A DNA stretch of 64,000 nt from Breoghania corrubedonensis (GTDB lineage: Bacteria > Pseudomonadota > Alphaproteobacteria > Rhizobiales > Stappiaceae), in assembly GCF_003053845.1 (NCBI RefSeq), contig NZ_QAYG01000010.1, positions 121,986 to 185,985 on the forward strand, in the 5' to 3' direction. The position numbers were made by a program, and so were the translations under genes. Positions 25,729 to 33,462 of the stretch are shown piece by piece. The notes under the pieces were generated by a model. It made no database searches. It was not told the DNA's origin and saw nothing but the letters and a program-made list of their open reading frames with translations. Numbering within the stretch: the stretch's first letter is position 1; each line of letters opens with the position of its first letter.

Positions 25729-26294
25729 CAGCGCCCCCCCAGGCTCACCAGCCGGTACGGCGCCAGCAGCGCCGCGACGGGACCCGGGACATCGCCGCCG
25801 GGATTGCTCTCGCGATTTTCGTACCAATGCGCGACGAGACGCCGGATCGCGAGGGTAAGCGGCTCGGGAACGTCGGCGGCCGTGCCGTAGCCGGCCGTAA
25901 AATCGATCTCGATGCCGTTGACGGCGGTCCCCGGCGCCGGCGCGGACGCGGAAACCACCAGCCGCGACGGCCGGCCGGCCGTATCGAGGCGGAGGTCATC
26001 GGGATCGAGGACGCTCGCCACGCCATCGGCGTCATAGACCGTCACCGCGTCGATCGCCGCCACGGGACTACGGGTGATGCGCACCACGCGGTGGGCGGGC
26101 CAGGCGTCCAGAACGGTCCGCCAGCCCTGGCTCATCAGCGCCCGGCCGGTGGCGTTTTCCACCTGTAGCCTGGCAGCGGTGACGAGCGCCTCTATGAGCG
26201 CGTCCTCGTCGTTGTGATCGACCCGCAGGAAGGCCTTCGCCTGCGCCAGCGAAACGGGCTCGCCCGCCGGGGGCGAGATCAGGATGGTGGGCAT
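25728..26294 (-). CDS. GTA gp6: head-tail connector
   Basis: A 188-residue connector (HK97 gp6-like). The N-terminal half is the alpha-helical connector core (EPVSLAQAKAFLRVDHNDED ... LVTAARLQVENATGRAL), followed by a beta domain (VTVYDADGVASVLDPDDLRL) and the conserved IEIDFTAGYGTAADVPEPL plus a final helix ending at HWYENRES. It builds the ring below the portal. ATG 26294 was taken because it begins MPTILISPPAGEPVSL, a family-like N-terminus; the longer in-frame extension to 26402 covers repeat DNA. Confidence 0.92.
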   Translation of the reverse strand: MPTILISPPAGEPVSLAQAKAFLRVDHNDEDALIEALVTAARLQVENATGRALMSQGWRTVLDAWPAHRVVRITRSPVAAIDAVTVYDADGVASVLDPDDLRLDTAGRPSRLVVSASAPAPGTAVNGIEIDFTAGYGTAADVPEPLTLAIRRLVAHWYENRESNPGGDVPGPVAALLAPYRLVSLGGR

Positions 26295-26378
26295 GGGCAC
26301 CTCTTTGTGGAAGGGGCAGAAGGGATGCGGACGGGCCTGGCCGCTATCTTTCCGGCATCCCTGTTCGATTTCTCCAGG

Positions 26379-26512
26379 GTCATCCCGGACGCGAAGCGGC
26401 ACTTCGCAGATCCGGGATGACGCTGGAGAGATCGCGGTCAGCGCGGAACGCTGTCAGCGGAGAATGCGGTTCCCAAGCGGCCCCGCCCTCAAAGAGAACG
26501 GGGCCGCTTGGG
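26379..26512. repeat. Intergenic palindromes between capsid gene and gp6
   Basis: Two palindromes lie here. The first is an inverted pair GTCATCCCGGA / TCCGGGATGAC at about 26379-26420. The second is a perfect 14-bp stem CCCAAGCGGCCCCG / CGGGGCCGCTTGGG at 26472-26512 with a 13-base loop, 78 bases past the capsid stop on the minus strand. There is no T run, so the second may stabilise or process the capsid mRNA rather than terminate it. Confidence 0.65.
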
Positions 26513-26589
26513 GGGGACGGCCGGCGGGAGGGGGCCGGCCGCAAGCGCTGCTCAAGGCGGTTCATCCGGGCGACAGGCGCCCGGAGGGA

Positions 26590-27918
26590 TCAGGCCGAGA
26601 AGGCCAGCAGCTTGATGGCGTCGAAATCCTGCACCCCGCCGCCGACGCGCTTGGTCGTGTAGAACAGCACGTAGGGCTTGGCGGAATAGGGATCGCGCAG
26701 CACCCTGAGCCCCATGCGGTCCACCACCAGGTAGCCGCGGGCGAAATCGCCGAAGGCGACCGGCGTCGCGTCCGGGGCGATGTCGGGCATGTCCTCGGCC
26801 TCGGTGATGGGGAAGTTCATCAAGGAGGCATTGGCGCCGACACCGGCCGGCGGCTGCCAGAGATAGTTGCCGTCGGCATCCTTCAGCTTGCGGATCTCTG
26901 CCTGGGTAGAGCGGTTCATCACCCAGTTGGCGTTCTGGCGATGACCGGCCTTGAGCGAATAAATCAGATCGATCAGCACGTCGGAGGCGTCGGACGCGGG
27001 AAGCGTGCCGGCGACGCCGGTCGAGATCGTGCCGATCTTGCCCCATGCCCACCCGCTTTCGTCCACGGTGGGATAATCGAGGAAGCCGCGCGGCTTGTTC
27101 GCGCCGTCGCCGTTGATGAAGGCCGCGCCCTCCTGCTCGGCGAACGCCGTCTCCACCTCCTGGGCGATCCACTCGTCGACATTGACGGCCGCATCCTCCA
27201 GCAGCGAGGCGGTGGCCGCCGGCATGGCGTAAAGCTCCATCGTGGGGAAGGAGAGTTCGGCCAGCGTCGGCGTGGCGGTCTGGGCGCGGGCATCGGTCTC
27301 GCCCACCCAGCCGGTGGCCGCTCCGGTGGTGGCGAAGGGCTTCTTGAAGACGGAGGCCGAGACCTGCCGGTTGCCGGCGATCGCGCGGATCGGCGAGATG
27401 TTGGCAAGCCGCGAGAGCACCTGGCTTTCCGTCTCCTGCGGCACCAGATAGCCGCCATCGGGATCGGAGGCGACGGAAAGCGCCTTTTCCTCCAGCCCAC
27501 GCAGCCGGTCCTCGCGGCCGGTGCGGATATAGGCCTCGAAGGCGGAGCGATGCTCTATCGCCTGCGAGGGGGCGAAGCGGCTGCCGTGCGTCGCCCCCGC
27601 ACCGCCCAGCCCCGAACCACCGAGCCCCGAACCTCCAAGACCCGGCCGGCGGGACTTCAGCATCAGCTCGTCGAGAGCGCAGTTGATGCGGTCGAGCTTC
27701 TCGTCGTGGAGCACGTCGCCGCGCGTCTCCAGCGCCTTCAGCCTTGAATCATTTGCGGCCTTGAACTCCTCGAAAGCATTGAGGAATTCATCGAGACCGG
27801 CATCCGTATCGCCACCGCGATCACTGGCCGGCATCGCCGCCACCTTGGTCTCGCGCACCGGCGAGCCGTGTTCCGGCGCACCGCCCGGCTTCGACTTACG
27901 TTCCATAATGTCAGTCAT
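26590..27918 (-). CDS. GTA gp5: HK97-family major capsid protein
   Basis: A 442-residue HK97-fold capsid protein with its own scaffold. Residues about 35-85 form the helical delta/scaffold domain (LDEFLNAFEEFKAANDSRLK ...). A Gly/Ser linker (GLGGSGLGGSGLGGAG) follows, then the coat domain with LSVASDPDGGYLVPQETESQ, VFKKPFATTGAATGWVGETD, ELYAMPAATASLLEDAAVNV and the C-terminal PYVLFYTTKRVGGGVQDFDA. The prohead protease probably cuts near the linker. ATG 27918 has AAGGTG upstream and gives the expected MTDIMERK start. It is the main structural gene of the particle head. Confidence 0.96.
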   Translation of the reverse strand: MTDIMERKSKPGGAPEHGSPVRETKVAAMPASDRGGDTDAGLDEFLNAFEEFKAANDSRLKALETRGDVLHDEKLDRINCALDELMLKSRRPGLGGSGLGGSGLGGAGATHGSRFAPSQAIEHRSAFEAYIRTGREDRLRGLEEKALSVASDPDGGYLVPQETESQVLSRLANISPIRAIAGNRQVSASVFKKPFATTGAATGWVGETDARAQTATPTLAELSFPTMELYAMPAATASLLEDAAVNVDEWIAQEVETAFAEQEGAAFINGDGANKPRGFLDYPTVDESGWAWGKIGTISTGVAGTLPASDASDVLIDLIYSLKAGHRQNANWVMNRSTQAEIRKLKDADGNYLWQPPAGVGANASLMNFPITEAEDMPDIAPDATPVAFGDFARGYLVVDRMGLRVLRDPYSAKPYVLFYTTKRVGGGVQDFDAIKLLAFSA

Positions 27919-28040
27919 TTCACGCACCTTTCGTGAAGGGTGGAAGATTGGGTTTGAGGGAGGGAGATGGAGAGGTCGGCGAGAATGCCGGGCGGCCGCC
28001 AGCTCGCGTGGGGCCGTCGTCTTGCCATGCACCAGCCGGT

Positions 28041-28610
28041 TCAATCGGCGCCCTGCCCTCGCATCAGGGCATCCAGCCGCATCCGCCGGGCGACCCGCCG
28101 CAGCCTCGCACCGGACGAGACCGCTGGCACATGAGCCCGCTTCATCGCGTCGATCCGGGCCCCCTCCTGCATCGGAAAGGTGACGACGGAGATCTCCCAC
28201 AGGTCGACCTCGTTCAGCCGGCGGATGCCGGTGCGCGGATCGCGCTTGCCGCGCACGGTGCGAAAGCCGATGGAAAGCCCGTCGAGAACGCCGGCCTTCA
28301 TCAGCGACAGCACCTCGCGCGCCCGCGCGAGGTCCGGCATCAGCTCGCCGCGCACCTTCAGTCCCCGTCCGTCCTCGACGATCTCCAGCCAGCGGCCGAT
28401 GGGCTCGGCCGGTTCGTGCTGGTAGAGAAGCTTGATGCCCGCCGCGCCGCGCTGGCGCAGCGTCGCGGTGAAGGCGCCGGGCATCAGGATATCGCGCCCG
28501 AGGTCGGCGACGCCGAACAGGGCGGCATACCCGGAAAACACGCCCGCGTCGGAAACGGTCAGCGGCGCGGGCGGTGCGGCGGGGGCGATTGCCCCTTCCA
28601 TGATCTGCAT
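28041..28610 (-). CDS. GTA gp4: HK97-type prohead protease
   Basis: A 189-residue S78/U35-family maturation protease. The catalytic His65 is in LYQHEPAEPIGRW and the catalytic Ser113 in GVLDGLSIGFRTV, with the usual DILMPGAFTATL and NEVDLWEISVVTFPM motifs between and after. It removes the capsid scaffold domain. ATG 28610 follows GGAAGTG and gives the expected N-terminus; an in-frame extension to 28862 is low-complexity. It lies directly upstream of the capsid gene. Confidence 0.95.
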   Translation of the reverse strand: MQIMEGAIAPAAPPAPLTVSDAGVFSGYAALFGVADLGRDILMPGAFTATLRQRGAAGIKLLYQHEPAEPIGRWLEIVEDGRGLKVRGELMPDLARAREVLSLMKAGVLDGLSIGFRTVRGKRDPRTGIRRLNEVDLWEISVVTFPMQEGARIDAMKRAHVPAVSSGARLRRVARRMRLDALMRGQGAD

Positions 28611-28865
28611 GGGCACTTCCCCTTTAGCGAAGCGCGCGGCGTACGCGCGGCTCGGGCCGGGGCGCCGCGTGCGGCCGGGCCAGGATCTGTTCCAGCGTGC
28701 GGGCAAAGCGGGCGAAGACATCGCGATGCGCGCCTTGCCGCCTGAAAAGTCGGATCCGGTGGTTCGCCTGCATGGCTTTCCTGTTCCTGTCGTTCGAGGG
28801 ATGAGAGGAAGAACAACGACCGAAAGCGGAGCCCGTGGAATCCCTTGGCCGGGTTCCCTCAAGGC

Positions 28866-29054
28866 TCACTCGCGGCCGTTGAAGCGTTGATTCAACCGGG
28901 CGATTTCCTGAACGAAATCGTTGAACCGGCGGTTCGAAAGCGCCAGCTCGCGCAAGGCCCAGACGAGCAGCGAACTCGCGCCGCTCGCCCACAGGAAGAG
29001 CGCCAGATGGGCCAGGTCGCCGCGCTCGATGACGGAGCGGGTGACGTCTTCCAC
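28866..29054 (-). CDS. Small membrane protein in the GTA gp3.5 position
   Basis: A 62-residue protein with one membrane helix (LALFLWASGASSLLVWALREL, residues about 18-38), a charged N-terminus and an amphipathic C-terminus (NRRFNDFVQEIARLNQRFNG). It sits between portal and prohead protease, where RcGTA-like clusters carry the small orfg3.5. It begins with GTG at 29054, one base after the portal stop, so it is probably translated by reinitiation. Function unknown. Confidence 0.75.
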   Translation of the reverse strand: MEDVTRSVIERGDLAHLALFLWASGASSLLVWALRELALSNRRFNDFVQEIARLNQRFNGRE

Positions 29055-29055
29055 A

Positions 29056-30315
29056 TCACGCGCCTTCGGCAGTAACAGCGCTGGCGGCAGTAACAGCGCT
29101 GGCGGCAGGATCAGCGGCGGCGGCCGGGTCCGGCCCGCCGTCGGGCGAGTAGCCGACAGCCTCGCGCTTTTCCGCCTGGGTCAGGAAATCGGCGCGGCCG
29201 AGACGCCGCCACAGCGCCTCGCGTTCGAGCGACAACGCCTCCACCGCGTCCGTATCCCAGCCGAGCCTCAGCCCCTCGCCGTAATGGGGGCTGAGCCAGT
29301 TGGTCAGCGCGCGCGCCGTGCGTGAGACGAGCGGCAGCACGGTCTGGCGCCAGAAGGCGCGGTTCGCCTCCTGGTAGTTGGAATAGGTGTTGTCGCCGGG
29401 AATGCCGAGCAGCATCGGCGGCACGCCGAAGGCGAGCGCGATCTCTCTGGCCGCCTGGTTCTTGGCGCCGATGAAGTCCATCTCCTGCGGGGTCAGCCCC
29501 ATCGGCTTCCAGTCAAGCCCGCCTTCCAGCAGCAACGGCCGGCCGGCGTTGCGCGCGCCCTGATAGCCGTCCTCCAGCTCGCCCTTCAGCCGCTCGAACT
29601 GTTCGTCGCTCAGGTTCCCCCCCTCGCGCGCGGCATAGATCAGCGCGCCGGAGGGACGCGCCGCATTGTCGAGCAGCGCCTTGTTCCAGGCGCCAGCCGC
29701 GTTGTGGACGTCGAGCGAGACCTGCGCCGCCTCGATCGGGGCGAAGCCGTAGTGGTCGTTCAAGGGATGGAAGAGCTTGAGATGCAGCACCGGCGGCATC
29801 CCCTCCCCGCCCTCGGCCGCCAGCCGCACGCTGCGGCCCGCCACGGTATACTCGAAGGCTTCCGGCCAGCCGTCGCTCCCGGCGATCACCTTCATCCGGT
29901 CGGGCCTCAGCGCATGCAGCTCTCGCAAGGTGTCATCAAGGCTGACGGCCTCCACATAGGCGTTGCCGGCGACCAGCAGGTGGCCATAGACGGTTTCGAG
30001 AAAATCGCTTCCGGCCTGGCGCGGGTTGGGGCGGGAGAGAAGCGCGAGCAAGGGGTGAACATCGCGCTCCGCGTCGTTCTCGTAGAGCAGCCACGGCACC
30101 GAGGCCGCAGCCTCCGAGATCATCCTGACCGCGCGGTGGACGACCGGGTTGCGGGCAAAGCCCTCGCGCGCCAGGGCCGCATAGTCGCGCGGCGTCCATA
30201 CCGGCTGACCGGCCCCGTGCAGGGCGATGAGTGGCCCGGTCCGCGAGGCCTTGGCGTCGGGTGCTGCCGATGCCGTCCGGACGGGTGCCGGGCGAAAAAG
30301 GTCGAGAAAGCTCAT
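29056..30315 (-). CDS. GTA gp3: HK97-family portal protein
   Basis: A 419-residue portal protein, the dodecameric DNA entry ring of the head. Seen are the early PRDYAALAREGFARNPVVHR block, AAASVPWLLYENDAERDVHP, SGSDFLETVYGHLLVAGNAY-like text at residues 103-122, the wing/stem region HYGFAPIEAAQVSLDVHNAA, and the DNTYSNYQEANRAFWRQTV motif typical of HK97 portals. The C-terminus ends in an Ala/Ser/Val/Thr-rich tail encoded by an 18-base tandem repeat (29070-29107). ATG 30315 with AGGATC upstream was chosen. Two plus-strand genes separate it from gp2, unlike RcGTA. Confidence 0.95.
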   Translation of the reverse strand: MSFLDLFRPAPVRTASAAPDAKASRTGPLIALHGAGQPVWTPRDYAALAREGFARNPVVHRAVRMISEAAASVPWLLYENDAERDVHPLLALLSRPNPRQAGSDFLETVYGHLLVAGNAYVEAVSLDDTLRELHALRPDRMKVIAGSDGWPEAFEYTVAGRSVRLAAEGGEGMPPVLHLKLFHPLNDHYGFAPIEAAQVSLDVHNAAGAWNKALLDNAARPSGALIYAAREGGNLSDEQFERLKGELEDGYQGARNAGRPLLLEGGLDWKPMGLTPQEMDFIGAKNQAAREIALAFGVPPMLLGIPGDNTYSNYQEANRAFWRQTVLPLVSRTARALTNWLSPHYGEGLRLGWDTDAVEALSLEREALWRRLGRADFLTQAEKREAVGYSPDGGPDPAAAADPAASAVTAASAVTAEGA

Positions 30316-30389
30316 GGGATGATCCTGTTTTGCCTGATGGCCCGAAGAGATCGGCGCACCGGTGGCGCGGGTTCGCGAACCGTCGCGTG

Positions 30390-30405
30390 CGTGACCGCCG
30401 TCACA
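30390..30405 (+). promoter_or_regulatory. CRP/FNR-type palindrome upstream of the first small secreted gene
   Basis: CGTGA-CCGCCG-TCACA, a perfect GTGAC/GTCAC inverted repeat, centred about 123 bases before the ATG at 30521. A closely related site precedes the paralogous gene at nearly the same distance. Confidence 0.55.
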
Positions 30406-30520
30406 GCGGCGATGACGCAACGTCGCTAGTCTCAAATCATCGGCGCAAGGGAGGTCACCGCCCCCCCGCAACAACCGCCAACCGGCCGAGAACCGGCCAC
30501 CACCAAGAGGGAATGAAAAG

Positions 30521-30844
30521 ATGTTTCGCAAGACCGCCATCGCCGCCCTGACCGTCGCCGTCGTCGCGACTTCGGGCATCGCCGCCACCGTTGGATCGGC
30601 GGAAGCCAAGAACGGCAAGAAGGGGGCGTTCGCCGCCGGTGCCGTCATCGGCCTCGCCACGGGCGCCATCGTCGCCGGCCGCTATCGCGACCGCCACTAC
30701 GACAGCGGCTATTATGACAGCGGCTACTACGGCAACGGCTACTACGCATCGCGTCCGCGCCGCTGCTGGGACAAGCCGGTCCGTCGCTGGGACCCCTACT
30801 ACCAGCGCCGTGTCGTCGTCGGCTACCGCACCGTCTGCCGGTAA
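30521..30844 (+). CDS. Small secreted Gly-zipper/Tyr-rich protein (paralogue 1)
   Basis: A 107-residue protein with a signal peptide (MFRKTAIAALTVAVVATSGI, cleavage near SAEA-KNG), then a glycine zipper (GAFAAGAVIGLATGAIVAG), a Tyr/Gly/Ser repeat (DSGYYDSGYYGNGYY) encoded by 18-base units, and a C-terminal block CWDKPVRRWDPYYQRR-VVVGYRTVCR with two cysteines. The last block matches the protein encoded 314 bases downstream, so the two are paralogues. It is on the plus strand between GTA portal and large terminase, has its own promoter region with a CRP-like palindrome, and a terminator follows. I do not recognise a function; an envelope role is likely from the signal peptide and zipper. Confidence 0.85.
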   Translation: MFRKTAIAALTVAVVATSGIAATVGSAEAKNGKKGAFAAGAVIGLATGAIVAGRYRDRHYDSGYYDSGYYGNGYYASRPRRCWDKPVRRWDPYYQRRVVVGYRTVCR

Positions 30845-30866
30845 CGCGCACGACCTGACATCCGCG

Positions 30867-30902
30867 AAAGAAGCCCCGGTCTCCCCGCCCGGGGTTTCTT
30901 TG
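30867..30902 (+). terminator. Terminator after the first small secreted gene
   Basis: A stem AAGAAGCCCCGG / CCCGGGGTTTCTT with a loop of about 8 bases, starting 23 bases past the stop and ending in TTTCTTT. It separates the two paralogous genes into independent transcripts. Confidence 0.75.
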
Positions 30903-31015
30903 CGTCTGAAAAGAGGCCGTCGGGCCAGAGCCGCGTTGCAGGGGCCGTGAACAGCCCGTTCAGCGGCAGTTCAAGCGCGGCGGATAAGCGTGGTTTTGCG
31001 GATAAAGGGGCTGTG

Positions 31016-31031
31016 TGTGATTGCGGTCACA
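31016..31031 (+). promoter_or_regulatory. CRP/FNR-type site TGTGATTGCGGTCACA
   Basis: A perfect match to TGTGA-N6-TCACA, the consensus of CRP-family regulators, centred about 134 bases before the ATG at 31158. The spacing resembles that of the site before the paralogous gene. Confidence 0.65.
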
Positions 31032-31157
31032 GCAATCGGATGGAGCACACCATATCTCCCCATCGTCGCCACACGGCCGTCACAGGCGGGAGCTAGCGTT
31101 CCCTCCGCTCCGCTCGCCGGACCGAAAGCCGGCCGCCAGGAAGGAGACAGAAAGCCC

Positions 31158-31361
31158 ATGTTCTACAAGATCATCCTCGCCGCCGTGACCTTCGGCATCG
31201 CCCTCGTCTCCGGCATCGCGGCAACGCTTGCCACCACCAATTCCGGCGACGCCGCCCGCCGCGCCGAAGCCCCGCGCGACTGCTACGAGATGCCCGCCTA
31301 CAAGTGGGATCCCGAGACCCAGTCGAACAAGTTCGTCGGCTACCGCCGGATTTGCCGGTAA
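31158..31361 (+). CDS. Small secreted protein (paralogue 2)
   Basis: A 67-residue protein with a signal peptide or anchor (MFYKIILAAVTFGIALVSGI AATLA) and a C-terminal block CYEMPAYKWDPETQSNKFVGYRRICR split by two cysteines. The pattern C-x5-[RK]-W-D-P-x5-x-VGYR-x-[VI]-C-R is shared with paralogue 1, while the glycine zipper and Tyr repeat are missing. AAGGAG precedes the ATG. It lies downstream of paralogue 1 on the same strand, behind its own CRP-like site, between GTA gp3 and gp2. Function unknown; the cysteine pair suggests a disulfide-stabilised periplasmic or surface peptide. Confidence 0.82.
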   Translation: MFYKIILAAVTFGIALVSGIAATLATTNSGDAARRAEAPRDCYEMPAYKWDPETQSNKFVGYRRICR

Positions 31362-31464
31362 TCCCGACCGGAAGCTTCCATATCGCCAGAAGGCCCCGGC
31401 ATCCCCGCCGGGCAATGACGATGGAGCGTGCACAGGCCCGGTCATGGCCCATGGGCCAGCCGCC

Positions 31465-31606
31465 TGCCCCCCTCTCCCCCCTTGCGGGGGAGAGGTCGGC
31501 GAATGCCGACAGAGGGGGGGGGTGAGCCACCCGCACCGAGCCTGCCGCCTTCCCCCCTCTGTCACCCTGCGGGTGACATCTCCCCCACAAGGGGGGAGAC
31601 GGGCGC
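31465..31606. repeat. Dispersed palindromic repeat next to the large terminase gene
   Basis: Two adjoining hairpins, CCCCTCTCCCCCCTTGCGGG... with GGGGGAGAGGTCGG, and CTCTGTCACCCTGCGGGTGA followed by CATCTCCCCCACAAGGGGGG. The text resembles a repeat family scattered in Hyphomicrobiales intergenic DNA. It fills the spacer after the second small secreted gene and before the terminase stop. Confidence 0.6.
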
Positions 31607-31646
31607 AAGCTGCAAACTTTCGGTATACGGCGGGACCGAATATCCC

Positions 31647-32978
31647 TCACATCGCCCGCACCTTCGGCTCGCCGCTCTCGCTCAGCATCAGCGCGGTGAG
31701 CGCCCAGACGAGCGCATCCAGCCGGTCGGGCGAGCGGCCGGAACTCAGGCCGTCGAGGCCGAAGTCGCACATCTCGTCTTCCAGCTTCGAAAACGCGCCG
31801 ACATGGTGTACCCGGCCCTGTTCGTAGAGCGCGGCCACCGGTTCCGCCCTGAGCCACTTGCCGCGCGTGGCCCTGACCGGCTTCACCGGCACCGATGCGT
31901 CGATGCCGGACAGAACGGCGGTCACCATCTCTCCGCCCTGGTTCACCTCCGCGATCAGGCAGTCGGCCGCATGGCGGTGATAGAGCGCGATGGCCGCCCT
32001 TCCCCAGCGCACCGGGCGCACCTCCTCCATCGTGCCGTCGGCCAGCACATAGGCATGACCGTCCGCCCCGAGGCCTGCGACGACGAGGCCGCAGGCATCC
32101 GCGCCCTTGCCCGACGAGGCCGGCGGATCGATCGCCACGACGATGCGACCCATGCGCGGGGCGGCGGTGGCGCGCGCCTCCTCGATCGCCTCGCGCCGCC
32201 ACAGCGCATCCACCCGGTCCTCGATCAGTTCGCCGTCAAGCTCCTGCCGGCCAAGCCGCGTGCCGGCATAGCGGCCGACAATCGCCTCCAGAAAACCCGG
32301 CGCCAGATTGGTGGCGTTGTCGCGGGTGGCGGCCCGGCTCACCGCGGTCAGCGGATCGGCCAGCAGGCGTTTCATCAGCGCGATGGGGCGCGGCGTGGTG
32401 GTCGCCACCTGACGCGGCCGCTCGCCCAGTCTCAATCCGAATTGCAGCATGTCCCATGTCTCCTCGGCGTTGCGCCACTTGGCGAGTTCATCGCACCAGG
32501 CGGCCGCGAATTGCGGTCCGCGCAGGGCTTCGGGGTCCTCGGCGGAAAATCCTTGCGCCACCGCGCCGTTCGCCCATTCCAGGCGGCGGCGCGAAGGTTG
32601 CCACTGCGGACGCTGCCCGGCGGGATGAACGCTGAGCAGCCCCGAAACACCCTCCACCATCACGTCGCGCACGTCGCCTTGCGTCTCACCCACCAGCGCG
32701 ATGCGGCCGACCGGCTCGCATGCATAGGGGGAAAGCCCCAGCGCCATGCCGCGCACCCATTCCGCGCCCGTTCGCGTCTTGCCCGCGCCGCGCCCGCCCA
32801 TGACGAGCCACGTCGTCCAGTTGCCTGCGGGCGGTGTCTGGTCGGGCCGGGCAAAGAGGGCGAAATCATGGGCGAGGCGTTCGATCTCCGATCGTTCAAG
32901 GCTCGCCAGCAACGCCTCGATCCGGGCTCTCGATGAGCGCCTCAAGGCGTTGCGCAAGGCTTCGGCGGAATTCGTCAA
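31647..32978 (-). CDS. GTA gp2: large terminase
   Basis: A 443-residue packaging ATPase/nuclease. The Walker A motif GGRGAGKTRTGAEW is at residues 61-74, preceded by WTTWLVM, with the adenine-binding FALFARPDQTPP upstream. The nuclease half has VAIDPPASSGKGADACGLVV, an acidic active-site Asp, and ILQEVNQ-like LIAEVNQGGEMV. The TTG at 32978 was chosen because AAGGAG lies 9 bases upstream; no in-frame ATG there has a comparable site. The 5' end overlaps gp1 by 83 bases. Two antisense genes separate it from the portal gene. Headful packaging of host DNA is inferred from the family. Confidence 0.95.
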   Translation of the reverse strand: MTNSAEALRNALRRSSRARIEALLASLERSEIERLAHDFALFARPDQTPPAGNWTTWLVMGGRGAGKTRTGAEWVRGMALGLSPYACEPVGRIALVGETQGDVRDVMVEGVSGLLSVHPAGQRPQWQPSRRRLEWANGAVAQGFSAEDPEALRGPQFAAAWCDELAKWRNAEETWDMLQFGLRLGERPRQVATTTPRPIALMKRLLADPLTAVSRAATRDNATNLAPGFLEAIVGRYAGTRLGRQELDGELIEDRVDALWRREAIEEARATAAPRMGRIVVAIDPPASSGKGADACGLVVAGLGADGHAYVLADGTMEEVRPVRWGRAAIALYHRHAADCLIAEVNQGGEMVTAVLSGIDASVPVKPVRATRGKWLRAEPVAALYEQGRVHHVGAFSKLEDEMCDFGLDGLSSGRSPDRLDALVWALTALMLSESGEPKVRAM

Positions 32979-33462
32979 GGTTCCCGTCTCCTTCCTGATC
33001 CGCCGCCACCGCGCGGCCGCTCGCATCGCCGCCACTCCACGCCGCATCGAGTGTCACCAGACGCGAAAGCGTCTGGGCGAGCGTGGAAAGCAGTCTCGCG
33101 TCGCGGTCGTCGAAGGCGGTATCGACCGGTTCGCCCTCGCCGTCGGCCCGGGCCTTCAGCCGGGCGCCGAGGCGTTCCTCCAGTTCGCCGACCTGCCGCT
33201 CGAAGGCGCGATAAAGCCTGCCGACCAGCTTTGCCCGTTTGGTGTGATTCTCGACCGTCCGGTGCATCCGTGCGCCCTCGGCGCGGATCCAGCCGTTCAG
33301 GCGGGCATGGTAGGCAAGCGTTCCCGCCGACATGCCGCATTTGCGGGCGATATCGGCCTGCGTGGCCTCAGCCTCGCCTTCGTAGAGCAGGCGGGCGGCG
33401 GCAAGCGCCCGGTCATCGACGCGCACACGTTTCGGCGCGGCGGAGGGAGACTCAGCCGTCAT
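32896..33462 (-). CDS. GTA gp1: small terminase-like DNA-binding protein
   Basis: A 188-residue protein in the gp1 position of the GTA cluster. An N-terminal helix-turn-helix (ATQADIARKCGMSAGTLAYH, residues about 33-52) is followed by a basic segment (HRTVENHTKRAKLVGRLYRA) and long helices suited to oligomerisation (ERQVGELEERLGARLKARAD, LLSTLAQTLSRLVTLDAAW). This matches the RcGTA gp1 small terminase, which recognises DNA and regulates the large subunit. It is the first gene of the cluster; the GTA promoter should lie just upstream of 33462. Confidence 0.85.
   Translation of the reverse strand: MTAESPSAAPKRVRVDDRALAAARLLYEGEAEATQADIARKCGMSAGTLAYHARLNGWIRAEGARMHRTVENHTKRAKLVGRLYRAFERQVGELEERLGARLKARADGEGEPVDTAFDDRDARLLSTLAQTLSRLVTLDAAWSGGDASGRAVAADQEGDGNLDEFRRSLAQRLEALIESPDRGVAGEP

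Noticed and set aside
11742..33462. Interpretation of the GTA cluster as an ordinary integrated prophage
   Set aside because: No integrase, excisionase, repressor, replication gene or flanking att-like direct repeat was recognised, and the gene order is that of RcGTA-type clusters.
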